A stretch of 64,000 bases of DNA, taken from positions 12,897,001-12,961,000 of the forward strand of contig JAVTVX010000026.1 of NCBI GenBank assembly GCA_033439265.1, written 5' to 3'. The notes under the pieces are model-generated. The model did no database searches and was not told where the DNA came from. It worked only from the letters and a program-made list of their open reading frames with translations. The DNA comes from Dillenia suffruticosa (lineage: Eukaryota > Streptophyta > Magnoliopsida > Dilleniales > Dilleniaceae). Shown piece after piece: positions 36,301-48,985 of this stretch; within the stretch, counting starts at the first letter, position 1; every line of letters begins with the position of its first letter. The translations under genes and the position numbers were made by a program.

Positions 36301-37417
36301 CCGTAGCTACGAAGGACATCTGGTAGAGGCACCCCTTGTGTCCGGATACGCTTCGGCCGGAGGTATCCGCCAGATTGTCGTGTGTATGGGTGTCCCAGGT
36401 TGACCCTCATCGGAGAGGACGTTGAGTACGGCTCCGTCTAGCACCAGGCGGGGGCACCATACACGGCCGACTAGTTATATGTACACTATATATTTTTTTA
36501 CAGGCTAGTTGGGGTAGTCTGTGGCCAACATTGGGGCAGAGAACCATTCTTTAATACTTGCATTTGGAAAAACCCCCAATGCGCCGTCCTTGGTCGAGGT
36601 AGACCATTGCCGGGAATATTTCATTGGCCGGTTCTTCATGACATTGATGTAAAATTTTAGGATGCATATCTTGCTTTCTGATGTGTGCGTATTATATATG
36701 ATTTTGAAATAACATGATTGGTTTGCACACTGTGGATATTTTCTTATCTTATGCTTTGACACTCCAAATTCACCTCGATATTGATAGCATGATGTCAATC
36801 CCCTCACTTACTGAGTATCCTCCCATAGATACTCATCCCTCACTTTCTTTCCCACAGGATTAGTGTTGGATCGAGGAGATACCACTGGGATTGGGTATGG
36901 ATATTTTCCATCTCTTCCGCTATGATGATTGGTGATATTATTATGTATTGGAGGTTTTAGATTGACCAATGTATTTATATAAATTTTCTGGGATGACTGT
37001 ATAAATTATGGACTTTATTTCGCGAAACTCGCGTGTTGATTATTTCGTTGCATTGAGGCATTTGTAAATATTTAAAAATAACTTGGGAATTTATTTTATA
37101 TATGCGTAGAATTTAAGTCCGCTCGGTGTGGCGGCTGCTCATGCTCTAGTTGGGCATGACAGTAGAGGTCTGTTGCTAGGACTGTTAGAAACTTTATAGC
37201 CTTGCGTTGTTCTGGATGTTGGCTGTGGATATTGTTGATTTTGGAGAGGCCGGGATGGCCAATTGTTTATTTGTACTGGATGAATGTCATATACAGGTGA
37301 AATTGTACATGGGAAACCTCCGATTTATGGGGAGATTCTGCCCGATTTTCTGTAAAAATCCAGCCGGCATCCAGGGACAACGGGCGGCTGTTCACGATCC
37401 CGGTTCGGGGCGTGACA

Positions 37418-39497
37418 AGATCTCCTTGCTTTCTCTCCCTGAAAGTCTTCACGAATTGCTAATTGAACATATTCTTGAACTTGTTTATCCCCTGTAGTCT
37501 TTTCTGCTGTCAGTTCGAAATTTGAAGCTTAAGACCCAAAAATAGTCTTACACCTTATTGGATGGACTGCGATTCTTCGATGCTTTTTGATGAGTCTGCA
37601 AGATGACCTTCTTCTCCACGAGACTTGTATCCATTTTTCTAGTGCTATTCTAGATTGGTTCATGACAGAAGTTCAGTTTGGTGGTGTGTAGACACACTAG
37701 ACTTACTCATTGGAATTTCGCTTCTTCCATTGTCCCTGAAGTTTACTATTACAGTCTTGTGCATCTGTTCATATCAGACTTCACCACTCTCCGTTGCTGT
37801 TACAGGACCTGCAGTGAGTCTATGGATTGTATGAAGGTGTGTTGTCGATATAGTACACTGAGTGAAGACTGCACATAACCGTTTATGCACAATGTCTGGC
37901 CTAGAAAGGGTTGGATTGTAGTGCACTCGGTAACAAGTTAATGGTGGCATTTGTTGTTTGAGAACTAGGTCTGCCTTGATTGGAGAAGTAGAAGCTAGAA
38001 AGTAATGTGTTTTGGTTCCCATTTTCTGAGAGAACTACATTGGAAGCAGTTTCACGAGGGAAAGGAAAATCTAGAAACAAAGATGGTGAGTAATTTCATC
38101 TGAACTTTTCTTCACATTACATCCCCTGAAATTAATCAAGGAAAAAACTGAGCAACAAAACAAGCCTTACACATTGACCACTTATTTTGTATGTCTTCTT
38201 TCTATTATTTTTTTCCTCCTTGACCAAGACCATATACCCCAAAGCCTCACCCCGGGACCCCCCGCCGGGGGGGGGGGGGGGAAGGCGGCGCCTTTATGTG
38301 TCCCAATTTTCCTTCCACTGTCACTTTCTATTTGTTCATTTCACTAAATGATATCCTCAAAAACACCGATCCTACTGGATACTGAGGTGCCAAAAGAAAA
38401 CATTTTCATTTTTAACGTTAATTTTTCACTAAATTTTCAGTTTTTATTTTCAAAAGAACAACTAAAAAGCAACTTTATTTCTCAAAGTTTTATATATTTT
38501 TTCAAGTTGGATATAAGTGTGTGTGATTGAATAAAAGTAGTAAGAGCATTTTGGTTTAGTTCTTAAATGAAAGTGTGGGAGTATTTTTGTTCAAACAAAT
38601 TATAAATTTGATGAAATATTTTAGAAAAACAAAAACAATATTTATCTTTTCCCATTTTGGAAAATATTAACTAGACCCAAAATTTCTTTTTTCATATTAT
38701 TCTAAAAATTTTAAATTATCCGTAAATAGGAATAGTGATATAGAAGAACTTGAATCGGTTGAAATAATACACTTTTATTACTATAATCATCATCATCATC
38801 TTAAATTTCTATGTATAATTTATTTTTATTTATTTATTTTTATTATTTTTATTTTTTCAATTTTATTCTCTTTATTTTTTGTTTTCAAACTTTTAATTTA
38901 ATTTAATTTATTTATTTTTCTCTCCTCTTTTATATATTTGTCACTCAAACTAAATTTGGGGTTAAGCCCATATTTTGTTGTTGTTTCGAAGTGGGAATTG
39001 GAATGATATTCCACTTTTGAACTGTCCCTAAGCATCTTTGACATGTATCTTTATATAACATATAATATTTTTAAGCCTGAAGACTAGAAACCCTGATCTT
39101 TTGGTACAGTGGCAGAATCAGATGAAGGGCGTGGTATCTTTTATATTTTCATCATCAATAATTTGAAACAAGACTCCTAGGAAGTTCCGTTATCTCTAAG
39201 CTGCGTGGACATCTTCAAAGAAGCCAAAGCCTTAATATAATCTTGATAGAATTCCTATTTTTTGGACATCTATCTTGAACATGAAGAGAAGACAAAAACT
39301 TGGTCAATAAGGAAGTTGAGCGGAAGTCCTCTCTGAGCAGCCAATCAAAGAAAATGGCCTCCTGATTCTGAAAGTAGTTCTCATTTGCCTCTATAATCTG
39401 CAACAGTTAAATCTTCTGCCTCTAAATTCCAAGTCAACTTTGGTGATCATTTTCATCCGTACAAAAGTTATCAACAATCTTTTCAAACCAAACATGT
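37418..39497. other. Paralogous flank, block B, right of solo LTR
   Basis: Aligns with about 956-3302 of block A minus its two SINEs. Non-coding. It carries a local difference of about 200 bp (38137-38340) holding an unusual G run, and the GGAAGTTGAG/CCAATCAAAG module at 39311-39351. The match to block A stops after ACATGTTGA near 39496. Confidence 0.8.
38137..38345. repeat. Block-B-specific segment with 16-G run
   Basis: Between sequences that align with block A (ATCCCCTGAAATTA and CCGATCCTACTGGATACTGAGG) block B has about 200 bp not matched in A. It includes GGGACCCCCCGCC followed by about 16 consecutive G. In the surrounding AT-rich DNA this is striking; it may be an insertion, or a low-quality or mis-joined stretch. 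Confidence 0.5.
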
Positions 39498-40027
39498 TGA
39501 AAACTTACATGAGTGGTGGCCGATATTGCGCATATATACCAATGATCTTTGAAAAGTGCTGTAGAGAGTTGAAAGTGTTGAAACTCTAGTTTTCTTATGG
39601 AGAGATTGTCAAAAGTTATTGAGATTGTAGTAATTATAGTCAAAAGTCTTTTAGAGATACGCTATCTCGTTAGTTAGGGAAAATCCCCATAGTCGTAGGG
39701 GCTTCATCCCTTATTTGTCATGCCTGTCGATGTATGTTTTCTTGCTCCGCGGGATTATTCTAAGGATTGAGGAGATTCCCATTCACATAAGGAGAGTTTA
39801 GATTTACTTAAAGATTTATTTCTTTAACTCGTACTTACCGCATTGATTGAATGAATTTGCAGTTGTGAGACTCACCTATAGAGGAGTGTAATGATCGAGG
39901 AGCTAGAGTACCGAAGACTAGAATGATCGAGGAGCTGTGAGTGCGTTCTGTTTGGTGAACCCAATTTAAAGGGCCTGGGGTGAGGTCCTGACCTCTTTGG
40001 TAATGGGATTTGGGCCATACCTCATCA
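39498..40027 (-). repeat. Left (3') LTR of Tat-derived element
   Basis: Aligns with 55722-56242 over its whole length (for example AGAGATACGCTATCTC, GATTTACTTAAAGATTTATT, GGTGAACCCAATTTAAAGGG). Its outer end begins abruptly at AAAACTTACATGAG without a TG and may be truncated. Confidence 0.85.
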
Positions 40028-40260
40028 TTTGCCTCTACTCCTAATTGGAGTTTGGTAAAAACATTTAGGAGTAGGATGGAAATTCAGAGAGTAGATGAAG
40101 CATTTTCTTTGTTTAGCGAGATAGGCGCGAAAGTAGGGAATTTCATGCGGGTCATGTCTTTTCGATTGTCTCAAATCTTCTCTTATACGTCTCACCTCTT
40201 TGCCTTAGGTTCAATTAGTGTGTTTTTATAACAAAACTAGTGATTTCTAGGGTTTGTAAG

Positions 40261-41501
40261 TCTATGGGAGATGATCAAGGTTCAAGGTTCTGATTCACGC
40301 AAGCACCGCAAAATTGATGAGATTGTTAGTGTGATGTCAGAGAAAGAGTTGGAAACTATAACAAAAACCATGAATCTTGGTAAGAACTTTCACCCGAGGT
40401 TGCCCTTGAGTTCAGAGAGGGCAAACCAGCTTCCTGTTGGTTGTGTCCCTATGTATAGGGAGTATGTTAGATTTGGGTTGCGGGTTCCCAATTTGGAACC
40501 TTTGTCTATTGTTTTGAGGGATTGTAGTATATTCCCTACTCTTCTTATCCCTAGCGCTTAGCGGTTAGTAATAGCGATGGCTAGTTTACTGAATTTCTGC
40601 CGATTGAAGTTTGAATTTTAGATTTTATCCTCTATTTTCCATTTAAAGAAATGCTGGGATAGAGGCCCCATAGAGGGGTGGTATTGCATTCAGACCCAGT
40701 GTTAGTTAAATTGGAAGTTTTTTTATAAGAAGATCTTAGACAAGTCTTGGAGGAGCAAATTTTTCTTTCTGGAGTTTGTGGACAGGGAGCTATTGTCATT
40801 CCTGCCGATGCCCGATGCGGAGCCCCTCGTTAGGTCGAGGGCTCCTATGTCTTCTTGTCATTTAGGCTTTAGTAGATCACTTGGCAACTTTTTTCGTACG
40901 TCCAGTAAGACAGTGTAGGTAGACGCCCCTGTCGAAGATGAATTGCTCAAATTGGCAGGTCTTCTATTGAGTGAAACGGTATAAATCCAAAGGTCATTTA
41001 TTTTGGAGAAGAGGTCAAAGGGTCTAGTTGATGTTGTTGATTTTGCAGAGGGGGATGACCTGGATCGGGTAACTACTTTGAAGGCTATGGGGGCCCATAT
41101 CAAGTTGGCCTGAAAGGAGAAAAAAGATGAAGAAAGCGCGTCTAAAGACGTGTTCTTGCGCCATACTCAGAGGAAGAGGAGGCTTGTGTGGACGCTGAGC
41201 AGTGAAGGAAGTGAAGGCAATGAGCCGAGCTCGGGTGCGGGCCGGGTTTTGAGGACTCTGAGAGGGAAATTTCCCATAAAGGGTTAGTAGTCACTTCATC
41301 TACCGACGGTGAAGGGAATGAGGGCCTAGGGGATAAGCGATGAATGTTCTATTGCTATGCTTATTCCTCGAGGAAAAAGGAGTAGGCTGCGGGGCTTGTT
41401 GTGGGTACCGACGAGGTACGGGTCTTCGGGGATATTAAGAAAGTGCGGGTAACCAAGGAGTTTCCTCTGGGTCCTCATTCAACTATGGTAGGGATCGCTT
41501 T
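40261..41501 (+). pseudogene. Antisense ORF of Tat element, 5' part ('putative gypsy type transposon' domain)
   Basis: On the + strand, opposite to gag, an ORF from ATG 40271 encodes 96 residues including the segment LPVGCVPMYREYVRFGL and FGLRVPNLEPLSIVLRD. This resembles the N-terminal part of the plant 'putative gypsy type transposon' domain (Pfam PF04195) that I recall in extra antisense ORFs of Tat elements. A TAG at 40559 and later frame changes break it. Near 41401-41500 the frame is open again up to the Tekay insertion and resumes at 51324. The role of such antisense ORFs is unknown. Confidence 0.55.
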
Positions 41502-43787
41502 TGTCACGCCCCGATCCTCGGATCGAGCACGCAACAACCGCCGCGTTATCTCAGCACACGGGCAGAATCTCCCCATAAATCGGGACCCCGCAAAGCTACA
41601 TTACTGAACAATAAATCTTCCAGTACACAAATCCATCAAAATAAGAAATTCATAAAATAATACACATACAAAGGACCCATCTAGTCTGTTCCTGTACACA
41701 CATGCATGTAGTGCGGCTATCCCAGCCATTCTAGAAATCTCAGTACCAATAAAGCATTCAAAATAAAAGAAGTCTCAAATCATAGTCGTAAGATTTTACT
41801 AATACTTGCCTAAAGAAAATAAGCCAGCATCAGTAAAGTCCAAACGTTATGAGATGTACAGAACTTCATAACACCGAAAATAATATCGAAATTCAACATT
41901 TCCATCCAAATGTCCCAGTACAAGATAAAACATTTTCCAAAAATAGTTAAATCAAAATAATGAAGTTCCAAATCATAATCGTCGGATTTTACCAATACTT
42001 GCTGAAGAATTCAACCAATATCAGAAAAATCCGCACGGCATGGGATGTACAGAACTTCCTTTCCATTGTTCTATGAACTACAATTTCCAAAAATTCTACA
42101 TTTGCTAGATACCTATACAAGTTGACGAAATATCCTTCGCAAACTCCAACGTCCAGTCTCCGAGCTAAGTATTCTCTGAAAAATGTGGAGAGAGGGGTGA
42201 GTATTGGGAATACTCAGGAAGTGGAGTACAATGGTGTGATTGTGTTCATAAATGAGAGGTGAATGTGGGGCAGTCAAAACATATCTCATAACCATACTTT
42301 ATATATGTAAAAGCATTTCAATAATTTGATCAATTTGTAAATCATGCATCCACATTGATTATTCCATCAGAAAATCATGGGGTCTCATCGAAAGCACTCC
42401 CGTCTTAGGCTGGCCGAACCTAGACGAAAGCCCGCCGGGGTGCAAACCAGATATAGCACGACTTCGACAGAGGGAGGGACGTCTAACTCCCTCGCACATC
42501 CAACCCCAACCACGCCACCCTGTCGATTCGCTTCGTGGTGGGAATGACTATAGCCATTAACTACCAGCACCCTTCATTTCTCAAACACCTCATTTCACAA
42601 ATCATGTGCCATAATTTCCAATAAATAATCATAAATTTCTTGCCATAGTAATTCATAAAATAACATCAATTAACATATGTCACACATGTATTCATAAACA
42701 CGGTGGATGCATTCATACTTCACAATCCAGTTCAAACATCCCACAATCACAAAACAATTTATATAAAACATGTAAAAATCTTACAAAATCATTTATAAAG
42801 CAATTTTAAAACAAGTTACTCATTTAAGAACACAATGAACCATCCACTCACCTTTTGGGAGGGTAATCACTCCCAATTCCCAAATCGAATAAAATCCTAC
42901 CCCTCCTTTAATTCCGAATGCCTTAACCTAAGATATTAGTCACAAATGAATCATTAAATCATACACCAAACTCTAAGGAAAGCTGTTCTACACCACCCAA
43001 CAAGTTTCTAATTTCATCTAACATGTTTCTTTCGTATTAATCAGTCTACATTCATGTAGGATTTATACGTAACCATAGAAATCACATACCAATTTTTAGG
43101 AATATGCACTTTATTCAAATTCCGTACATTTTTCAATACATATACAAAGCATTCAGCCTAAACTCATTCAACTACGGAAAGGATTAGAAATTCCCTCACC
43201 TAGTGTTTTCGCAGCTCGCAGACCTAGCTTTCATGCGCTATTTGATTCAGTCCAGAACATGTAACGCTTCCAAATTGAAGCACATTTTAGCAATTAAACC
43301 TAATTACTAAGCAAATTCAAAACCCTAGAGCTAGGATTAGGAACCAGTCCTTACCTGCGCAGAAAGAGAATCGCAGTCGTGGCCTAGGGTTTTTCGAAGG
43401 TCCAATCGGGCTCCGATTTGGGATGGCTACAGAAGGGAAGTGCTCACAGCGAGCACTGCGCAAGCGAACAAAGGAGGGAGAGGGAAAACTGTTCGCGTGC
43501 TAGGGAGAAGAAAAGAAAGCTCTGTTCGCGTGCGAGAGAGAGAGAAAGGGAAAGAGAGAGGGAAGGATGGCCGCGTGCGGTGGTCGGAGGAGGAAGGTGT
43601 TGGTCGTGGGAGGTAGAGAAATTGAGAGAGAGAGATTGAGGGAGACGGGAGAGAGAGAGAAAGAGAGAAACAGAGAGGGAGAGATTGAGGGCGAGAGATG
43701 AGAGATGAGATAGAGTGACGGGAGAGAAATGAGGGAAAAGGGAATTGGGAAAGTGATTTTTGACATTTTTTTTGTATCAGTGCCACA
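41502..43787 (-). repeat. 3' LTR of nested Tekay
   Basis: 2286 bp. Compared with the partner it lacks about 52 bp (the segment at 49918-49970) and a few shorter stretches. It contains a GA-rich stretch (43538-43700) on the + strand. Confidence 0.92.
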
Positions 43788-43803
43788 ATACTTAACCCCC
43801 TAA
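43788..43803 (-). other. Polypurine tract of nested Tekay
   Basis: On the element strand, TTAGGGGGTTAAGTAT directly precedes the 3' LTR start TGTGGCACTG. This is the expected site of plus-strand DNA priming. Confidence 0.75.
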
Positions 43804-46800
43804 AAAGATATTTCGTTCTCGAAATTTAAAAGAAAATTTATACATCAAACAATTGGGGGAGTTGTTTTTGTATCAGCTCTTCAGTCTCCCAAGTTTCCTC
43901 TTACACTTGATTACTTTTCCACAATACCTTGACCATGGGGATTTGTTTACTCCTCAACTGCTTGATCTGTCGATCAATGATTTTCACCGGTTGTATCTTG
44001 AAACTCAAATTTTCATTTAACTTTACCGGAGGAGCTTCCAATACATGCGAGGGATCCGTTAAATATTTCTTCAACATTGAAACGTGAAACACATTATGGA
44101 TCCTTTGCAACTCCGATGGCAATTCTAGCCGATATGCCACTTGTCCAATCCTTTCAAGGATTTTGAAGGGACCGATGTATCGAGGGTTTAACTTTTCTTA
44201 TTTCTGAAATCGAATTATTCCCTTCCAAGGAGAGACTTTCACAAATACCCTATCCCATATTTCAAACTCCAAGGGTCTCCTCCTCTTATCGGCGTAGCTC
44301 TTTTGGCGATCTTGAGACATCTTCTTTCTTTCCCGAATCAATTTCAACTTTTCTTTAGTGATCTCGATCAATTCTACACTTTCAATTTTTCTCTCTCCAA
44401 TCTCGTCCTAACACAATGGAGTCTAGCACTTCATTCCATAAAGAGCTTCATAGGGCGGCATCTCTATGCTAGCTTGATAGCTGTTATTATAGGCGAATTC
44501 AACCAATGAAAGGTGCCGGTCCCAACTTCCCTGGAAATCCAAGACACACGCCCTCAACATATCCTCTACAGTCTGGATTGTACGTTCCGATTGCCCATCG
44601 GTCTGAGGATGGAAAGCAGTACTAAATTTTAGCTTAGTCCCTAAGGACTCTCGCAACTTTGGCCAAAATCTAGAAGTAAATCGAGGATCACGGTCCGATA
44701 CAATGGATACCGGAACTCCGTGAAGTCTCACAATCTCATCAACATATAATTTAGTCAATCTTTCCAAGGAATATGTGTTCTAAATCGGCAAGAAGTGGGC
44801 TGACTTCGTGAGCCGATCCACAATCACCCAAATGACATCGTGATGTCTTGGAGTACGTGGCAATCTTACAACGAAATCCATAGTAATATGTTTCCACTTC
44901 CATTCGGGTATCGACAGTGGTTGGAGGACACCGGCTGGCTTCTGGTGTTCAACTTTGACTTGTTGGCACACTAGACATCTCGCCACAAATTCGGTGATCT
45001 CTCTCTTCAATCCAGACCACCAATATGACCCTTGATGGTTCTATACATCTTGGTACTCCCCGGATGCATAGCATAGGCCGAGAAATATGCCTCTTCAAGT
45101 ATGGCCTTCCGGAGATCCTCATTCTTTGGAACACAAATCCTTTCCCCATACATGACTGTACCATCCTCTTGAATACAGAAATCACTATTTTCATCCTTGC
45201 GAACCTTTTCCACTATCTCTTTTAACTCTTCATTTGTGGTTTGGAGTTCTTTAATACGGTCCACCAATGTGGGTTGAACTTCAAATTTCGCCAATAATGC
45301 ACCATCGTCATCACAAGCAAATTTAGTTCCAAGAGCACGAAGTCCTATTAGACATGAGAGGTAAGAATCTCCCTGAATCAGAGAAGAAGATGAGGACTTG
45401 CGGCTTAAAGCATCCGCAACTATGTTCGCCTTACTCGGGTGATAATCAATCACCAGATCATAATCTTTAATCAGCTCTAACCATCTCTTTTGTCTCAAAT
45501 TGAGCTCCATCTGGGTGAGCAAATACTTGAGACTCTTGTGATCGGTGAAGATTCTGCAAGTGGCTCTATATAAGTAATGTCGCCAAATCTTCAAAGCAAA
45601 TACAATAGCAGCAAGTTCTAGATCATGGGTAGGATAATTCAGCTCATACTTCTTTAACTGTCGAGAAGCGTAGGCGATAACTCTGTCGCCTTGCATTAAG
45701 GCGCATCCTAACCCCTGTTTACTGGCTTCGCTGTAGACAACATAATCATCACCGGTGGTAGGAAGAGCGAGTATGAGAGTCGACATGAGTTTCTTTTTGA
45801 GTTCTTGAAAACTCTGCTCACATTTATCTATCCATTCAAACTTGATTCCCTTCCGCGTCAAGCCAGACAACGGAGCTGCAATCTTGGAAAAACCCTCTAC
45901 GGTAGTAACCCGCCAATCCGAGAAAACTTCTCACCTCAGTGATGTCTTTAGGTTGTTACCATTTCAGAATTACCTCAACTTTCTTCGGATCAACAAATAT
46001 CCCTTCTCCCGATTCTACGTGCCCCAATAAGCCAATTTCCTTTAGCCAGAATTCCCATTTGGAGAACTTAGTATACAATTGCTTATCTCGGAGAGTCTGC
46101 AGCACAATCCGAAGATGATCTGAATGCTCTTCATCATTTTTGGAACACACAAGGATGTCGTCAATGAAAACAATGACGAACTTGTCGAGATAGGAGTGAA
46201 AAACTCGATTCATAAGGTCCATGAAAGCTGCTGGAGTATTCGTCAAACCAAATGGCATCACCAAGAATTCATAATACCCATACCGCATCCTAAACGTAGT
46301 CTTGGGGACATCATCTTCCTTTATCCATAACTAGTGATAGCCGGATCTCAAATCTATCTTAGAGAATACACTGGCCCCTTGGAGTTGATCAAACAAGTCA
46401 TCAATCCTCGGCAAGGGGTATTTGTTTTTTATGGTCAACTTATTTAATTGCCGATAATCGATACACAACCGAAACGTGCCATCTTTTTTCTTTACAAACA
46501 GAACCAGAGCACCCCAAGGCGAGGTACTCGGTCGGATGAATCCCTTATCTAACAAGTCTTGAAGTTGGACCTTCAACTCTTTCAATTTTGCCGATGTCAT
46601 TCGATAAGGAGTCATTCGATAAGGAGGAATAGAGATTGGTGCTATGCAAGGAACAAGATCTATAGTGAAATCAAACTCCCGGATCGGTGGTAATCCAGAT
46701 AACTCTTTCGGAAAGACGTCCGGAACCTCATTCACCACAGGGACATCGCTCAGATTAGGGCTTTTCACCGTAGTGTCAATGATGTGAGCTAAGTAAGCTT

Positions 46801-47378
46801 CATAACCCTTATGCACTAATCTCCATACTTCAAGAGCTGAAATCACATAGTTTGGTAATACTTGCCGTTCACCAGCGAACACAAGTAGGGGATGCCTTGA
46901 CCTACTGAATTCCACTTCTTTAGTGAAATAATTCACTGAAACTCGGTGAAGGCTTAGCCAGTCCATGCCTAGGATGGCGTCAAAATCTTTCATATCCAAT
47001 GGAATCAAATCCGCTTCAAGGATTGTCTCACTAACTTTCACCTCACATGACTTATATACTAAATCTCTAATCAAATGCTTTCCCAAGGGGTGATAACCAA
47101 CAATTCTTCATCAAGTGGGACTAATGGCCTATCAGCATATCTCTCAAATTCTAAACTCACAAATGAATTATTCGACCTGGTAGCTATGAGTATATGAGTA
47201 TCAATACCAAAGATATTCATCATACCTATAAATATAAAGTATAAACAAAATTATATCACCACACTCCTTAATTCATAATCACAAATCATCAAATCATAAT
47301 TATAAATCATAGATATCATATTTCAAATTCTAAACTTAGATTTAAATTAAAATTACCTGTAACTACGTCGGGATTAAC
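43804..47378 (-). pseudogene. Tekay pol: protease, reverse transcriptase, RNase H, integrase, chromodomain
   Basis: In element order (right to left): protease-linked segment with LGMDWL (about 46970), reverse transcriptase with the FIDDIL active-site box (about 46160), RNase H with LADALSRK-type VADALSRK end (about 45410), integrase with zinc-finger CLVCQQVK (about 44950) and [21 protein letters not shown] core (44880-44670), the FHVSMLKKY segment (about 44075) and a chromodomain-like tail ending near 43860. Stops interrupt RT soon after SGYH (around 46334), the RT-RNase H linker, the integrase at several points, and the chromodomain. It was a Tekay/Del-type chromovirus polyprotein and is now a pseudogene. 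Confidence 0.9.
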
Positions 47379-48724
47379 TTAGACTTCTTCATTAGTCATA
47401 GCAAAGACTCTAGCTTGAGATCTAGGCTGAGGTCGCTGAGCAGTGGTGGCTATAACATTACTTCCCGTACCTGTCCTAGGGTTAGTACTGGTAGAAGGTA
47501 TCGTTGAACCAACTGGGCCAGTTTTGGAGCCGCTAGAGGGACCTCTGACTTGACGACACCCTTGCCCTTCTTCCTTCAACTTAGGGCAAGAATAACGGAG
47601 GTGTCCCTCCTTCCCACAGTGATAGCATCTCTTAGGTCCTCTGCACAGATCCGTGTGATACACTTTACAATTAGGGTAAGTCCCCATTTCATTTCCCCAT
47701 GGTTTAGCTCCTCATCCAACATTCCCAGTGCTAGGAGCACTCAATCTACGAATTGGTTGGCTTTGAGGAAATCCAACCGATCCCGAAACAAATTCACCGC
47801 TTTGATAGCCTGTAGTTCTGTTCTTCTTAAAGCTTTGGCCCGGTACAAATCCGTCGGACCTCTTCTTCCCACAGTGGTCCTTAACATTTCTACTTTCAAG
47901 CATCATCTGTTCGGCCCTCAAGGCTAATTGCAACACATTCTGGTATGTGTGCTCATCCGTGAGCAACATATTCTCTCGGATATTCAGATTCAAGCCAGCC
48001 TCAAACTTGAAGCGTCTGTACTCTTCGGAGGTGATTAGCTCTGGTATGAATGAGGATAGGCTTCTAAATTTCACCTCATATTCCATCACAGACATATTTC
48101 CTTGGCAAAACCGAAGGAATTCTCTTCTCTTCAAGTCCCGATTGAATCGGGTATAGAATCTCTGGTCGAATTCCCTAAGGAAATCGTGCCAAGTGAGAGG
48201 TGCAGCTGCCCTTTCCTCTTCCCCATCCCACATGTGCTAGCATCTTCGTCCAACAATCTCACAGCTACCATGAGCTTCAAACTATCCTCTATCCTCATAT
48301 TCGTTACAGCTTTTCTGACCTTCTTGATCCATTTCTTTGCCTTTGTAGGATCACCAGATGTCGAGAAGGTCTCACATCCTAGTTGCCTTGCTTCCTTGAT
48401 TAGTTTGGACAACTGAACTGGGGAACGGTTGATTGGTGCAACAATCAGAGGAGGAGATACTAGTGGGGTATTGGGTACAGCAGTTGGCACTGAAGGAGGA
48501 ACATGTGGAGGGACTGAAGACGGTTGTGGAGCTTGATACTGTACTCCGAAGGTACTCCACCACTCCATTACTTGCTGAAGAGCGGCGATAGAAGGATCAA
48601 TAATCCTGGGAGAAGGAGCTAGGTGTGTGGACTCAGGTGGAGGAAGAGCATGCGAGGACGACTCATCCTCGTGCGCCTGTAGAGGAATCTCATTCACATT
48701 CCTCATTCTCTTTCGTGGAGGCAT
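47379..48724 (-). pseudogene. Tekay gag with CCHC zinc knuckle
   Basis: Starts MPPRKRMRN at 48724, then a Pro-rich N-terminus, and the retrotransposon gag domain including WHDFLREFDQRFY and a QGNMSVMEYEVKF segment. It ends with the nucleic-acid-binding knuckle CYHCGKEGHLRYSC (about 47630-47590, spacing CX2CX4HX4C). The frame is broken between about 48230 and 48130, where two overlapping ORFs replace one, and by a stop near 47710. Gag would form the particle that packages element RNA. Confidence 0.88.
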
Positions 48725-48966
48725 GGTTATCTATAAGGGAAAAGCTATATTTAGCAAACAGGGTTAAGAGAAATACAAATAATTTAACCCCCTAAAAAGG
48801 ATATCCCTAATTTCCTAAGAATCCATAAAAAGTTCTGTACATTTTTTAAAAGTAAATCTTTAAAAATAGAAATTTTCAAAGCAGCAAACATTTTAAAACC
48901 TTTGGAAAACCATTGGAACATTTGGAAATATTTCAAACCTTTAAACATTCAAAATCGTGAGCCTAA

Positions 48967-48978
48967 GCTCTGATACCA
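48967..48978 (-). other. Primer-binding site (initiator Met tRNA)
   Basis: On the element strand TGGTATCAGAGC lies 7 bases inside the 5' LTR end at 48986. It is a perfect match to the 12 bases commonly used by plant LTR elements primed by tRNA-iMet. Confidence 0.92.
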
Positions 48979-48985
48979 ATAAAGT

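Larger units (their letters stand above)
34333..37417 (+). mobile_element. Solo LTR of a Tekay-type Ty3/gypsy element, exact 5-bp TSD
   Basis: A single long LTR of 3085 bp starts TGTAACACC and ends GCGTGACA. It is flanked by perfect AGATC repeats (34328-34332 and 37418-37422), and block A has the uninterrupted site GGAGATCTCC near 946-955. No internal gag or pol sequence is present, so this is what remains after recombination between two LTRs. Its two ends match the LTR at 60244-62882: AGGGCTAAAGCCCTAA beside a long CT/GA repeat at one end, and the CGGGCGGCTGTTCACGATCCCG block at the other, so both belong to one family. The interior has a very GC-rich part (34680-35400, rich in GCGCGAGC); the long ORFs there on both strands are composition artefacts. 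Confidence 0.92.

Noticed and set aside
43418..43786. Ser/Leu/Arg-rich ORFs
   Set aside because: Inside the Tekay 3' LTR, produced by the GA/CT-rich stretch; the equivalent ORFs in the 5' LTR (50961-51472) are not conserved in frame.
48102..48416. + strand ORFs opposite gag
   Set aside because: Antisense shadows of the Tekay gag, which has clear family motifs on the - strand.
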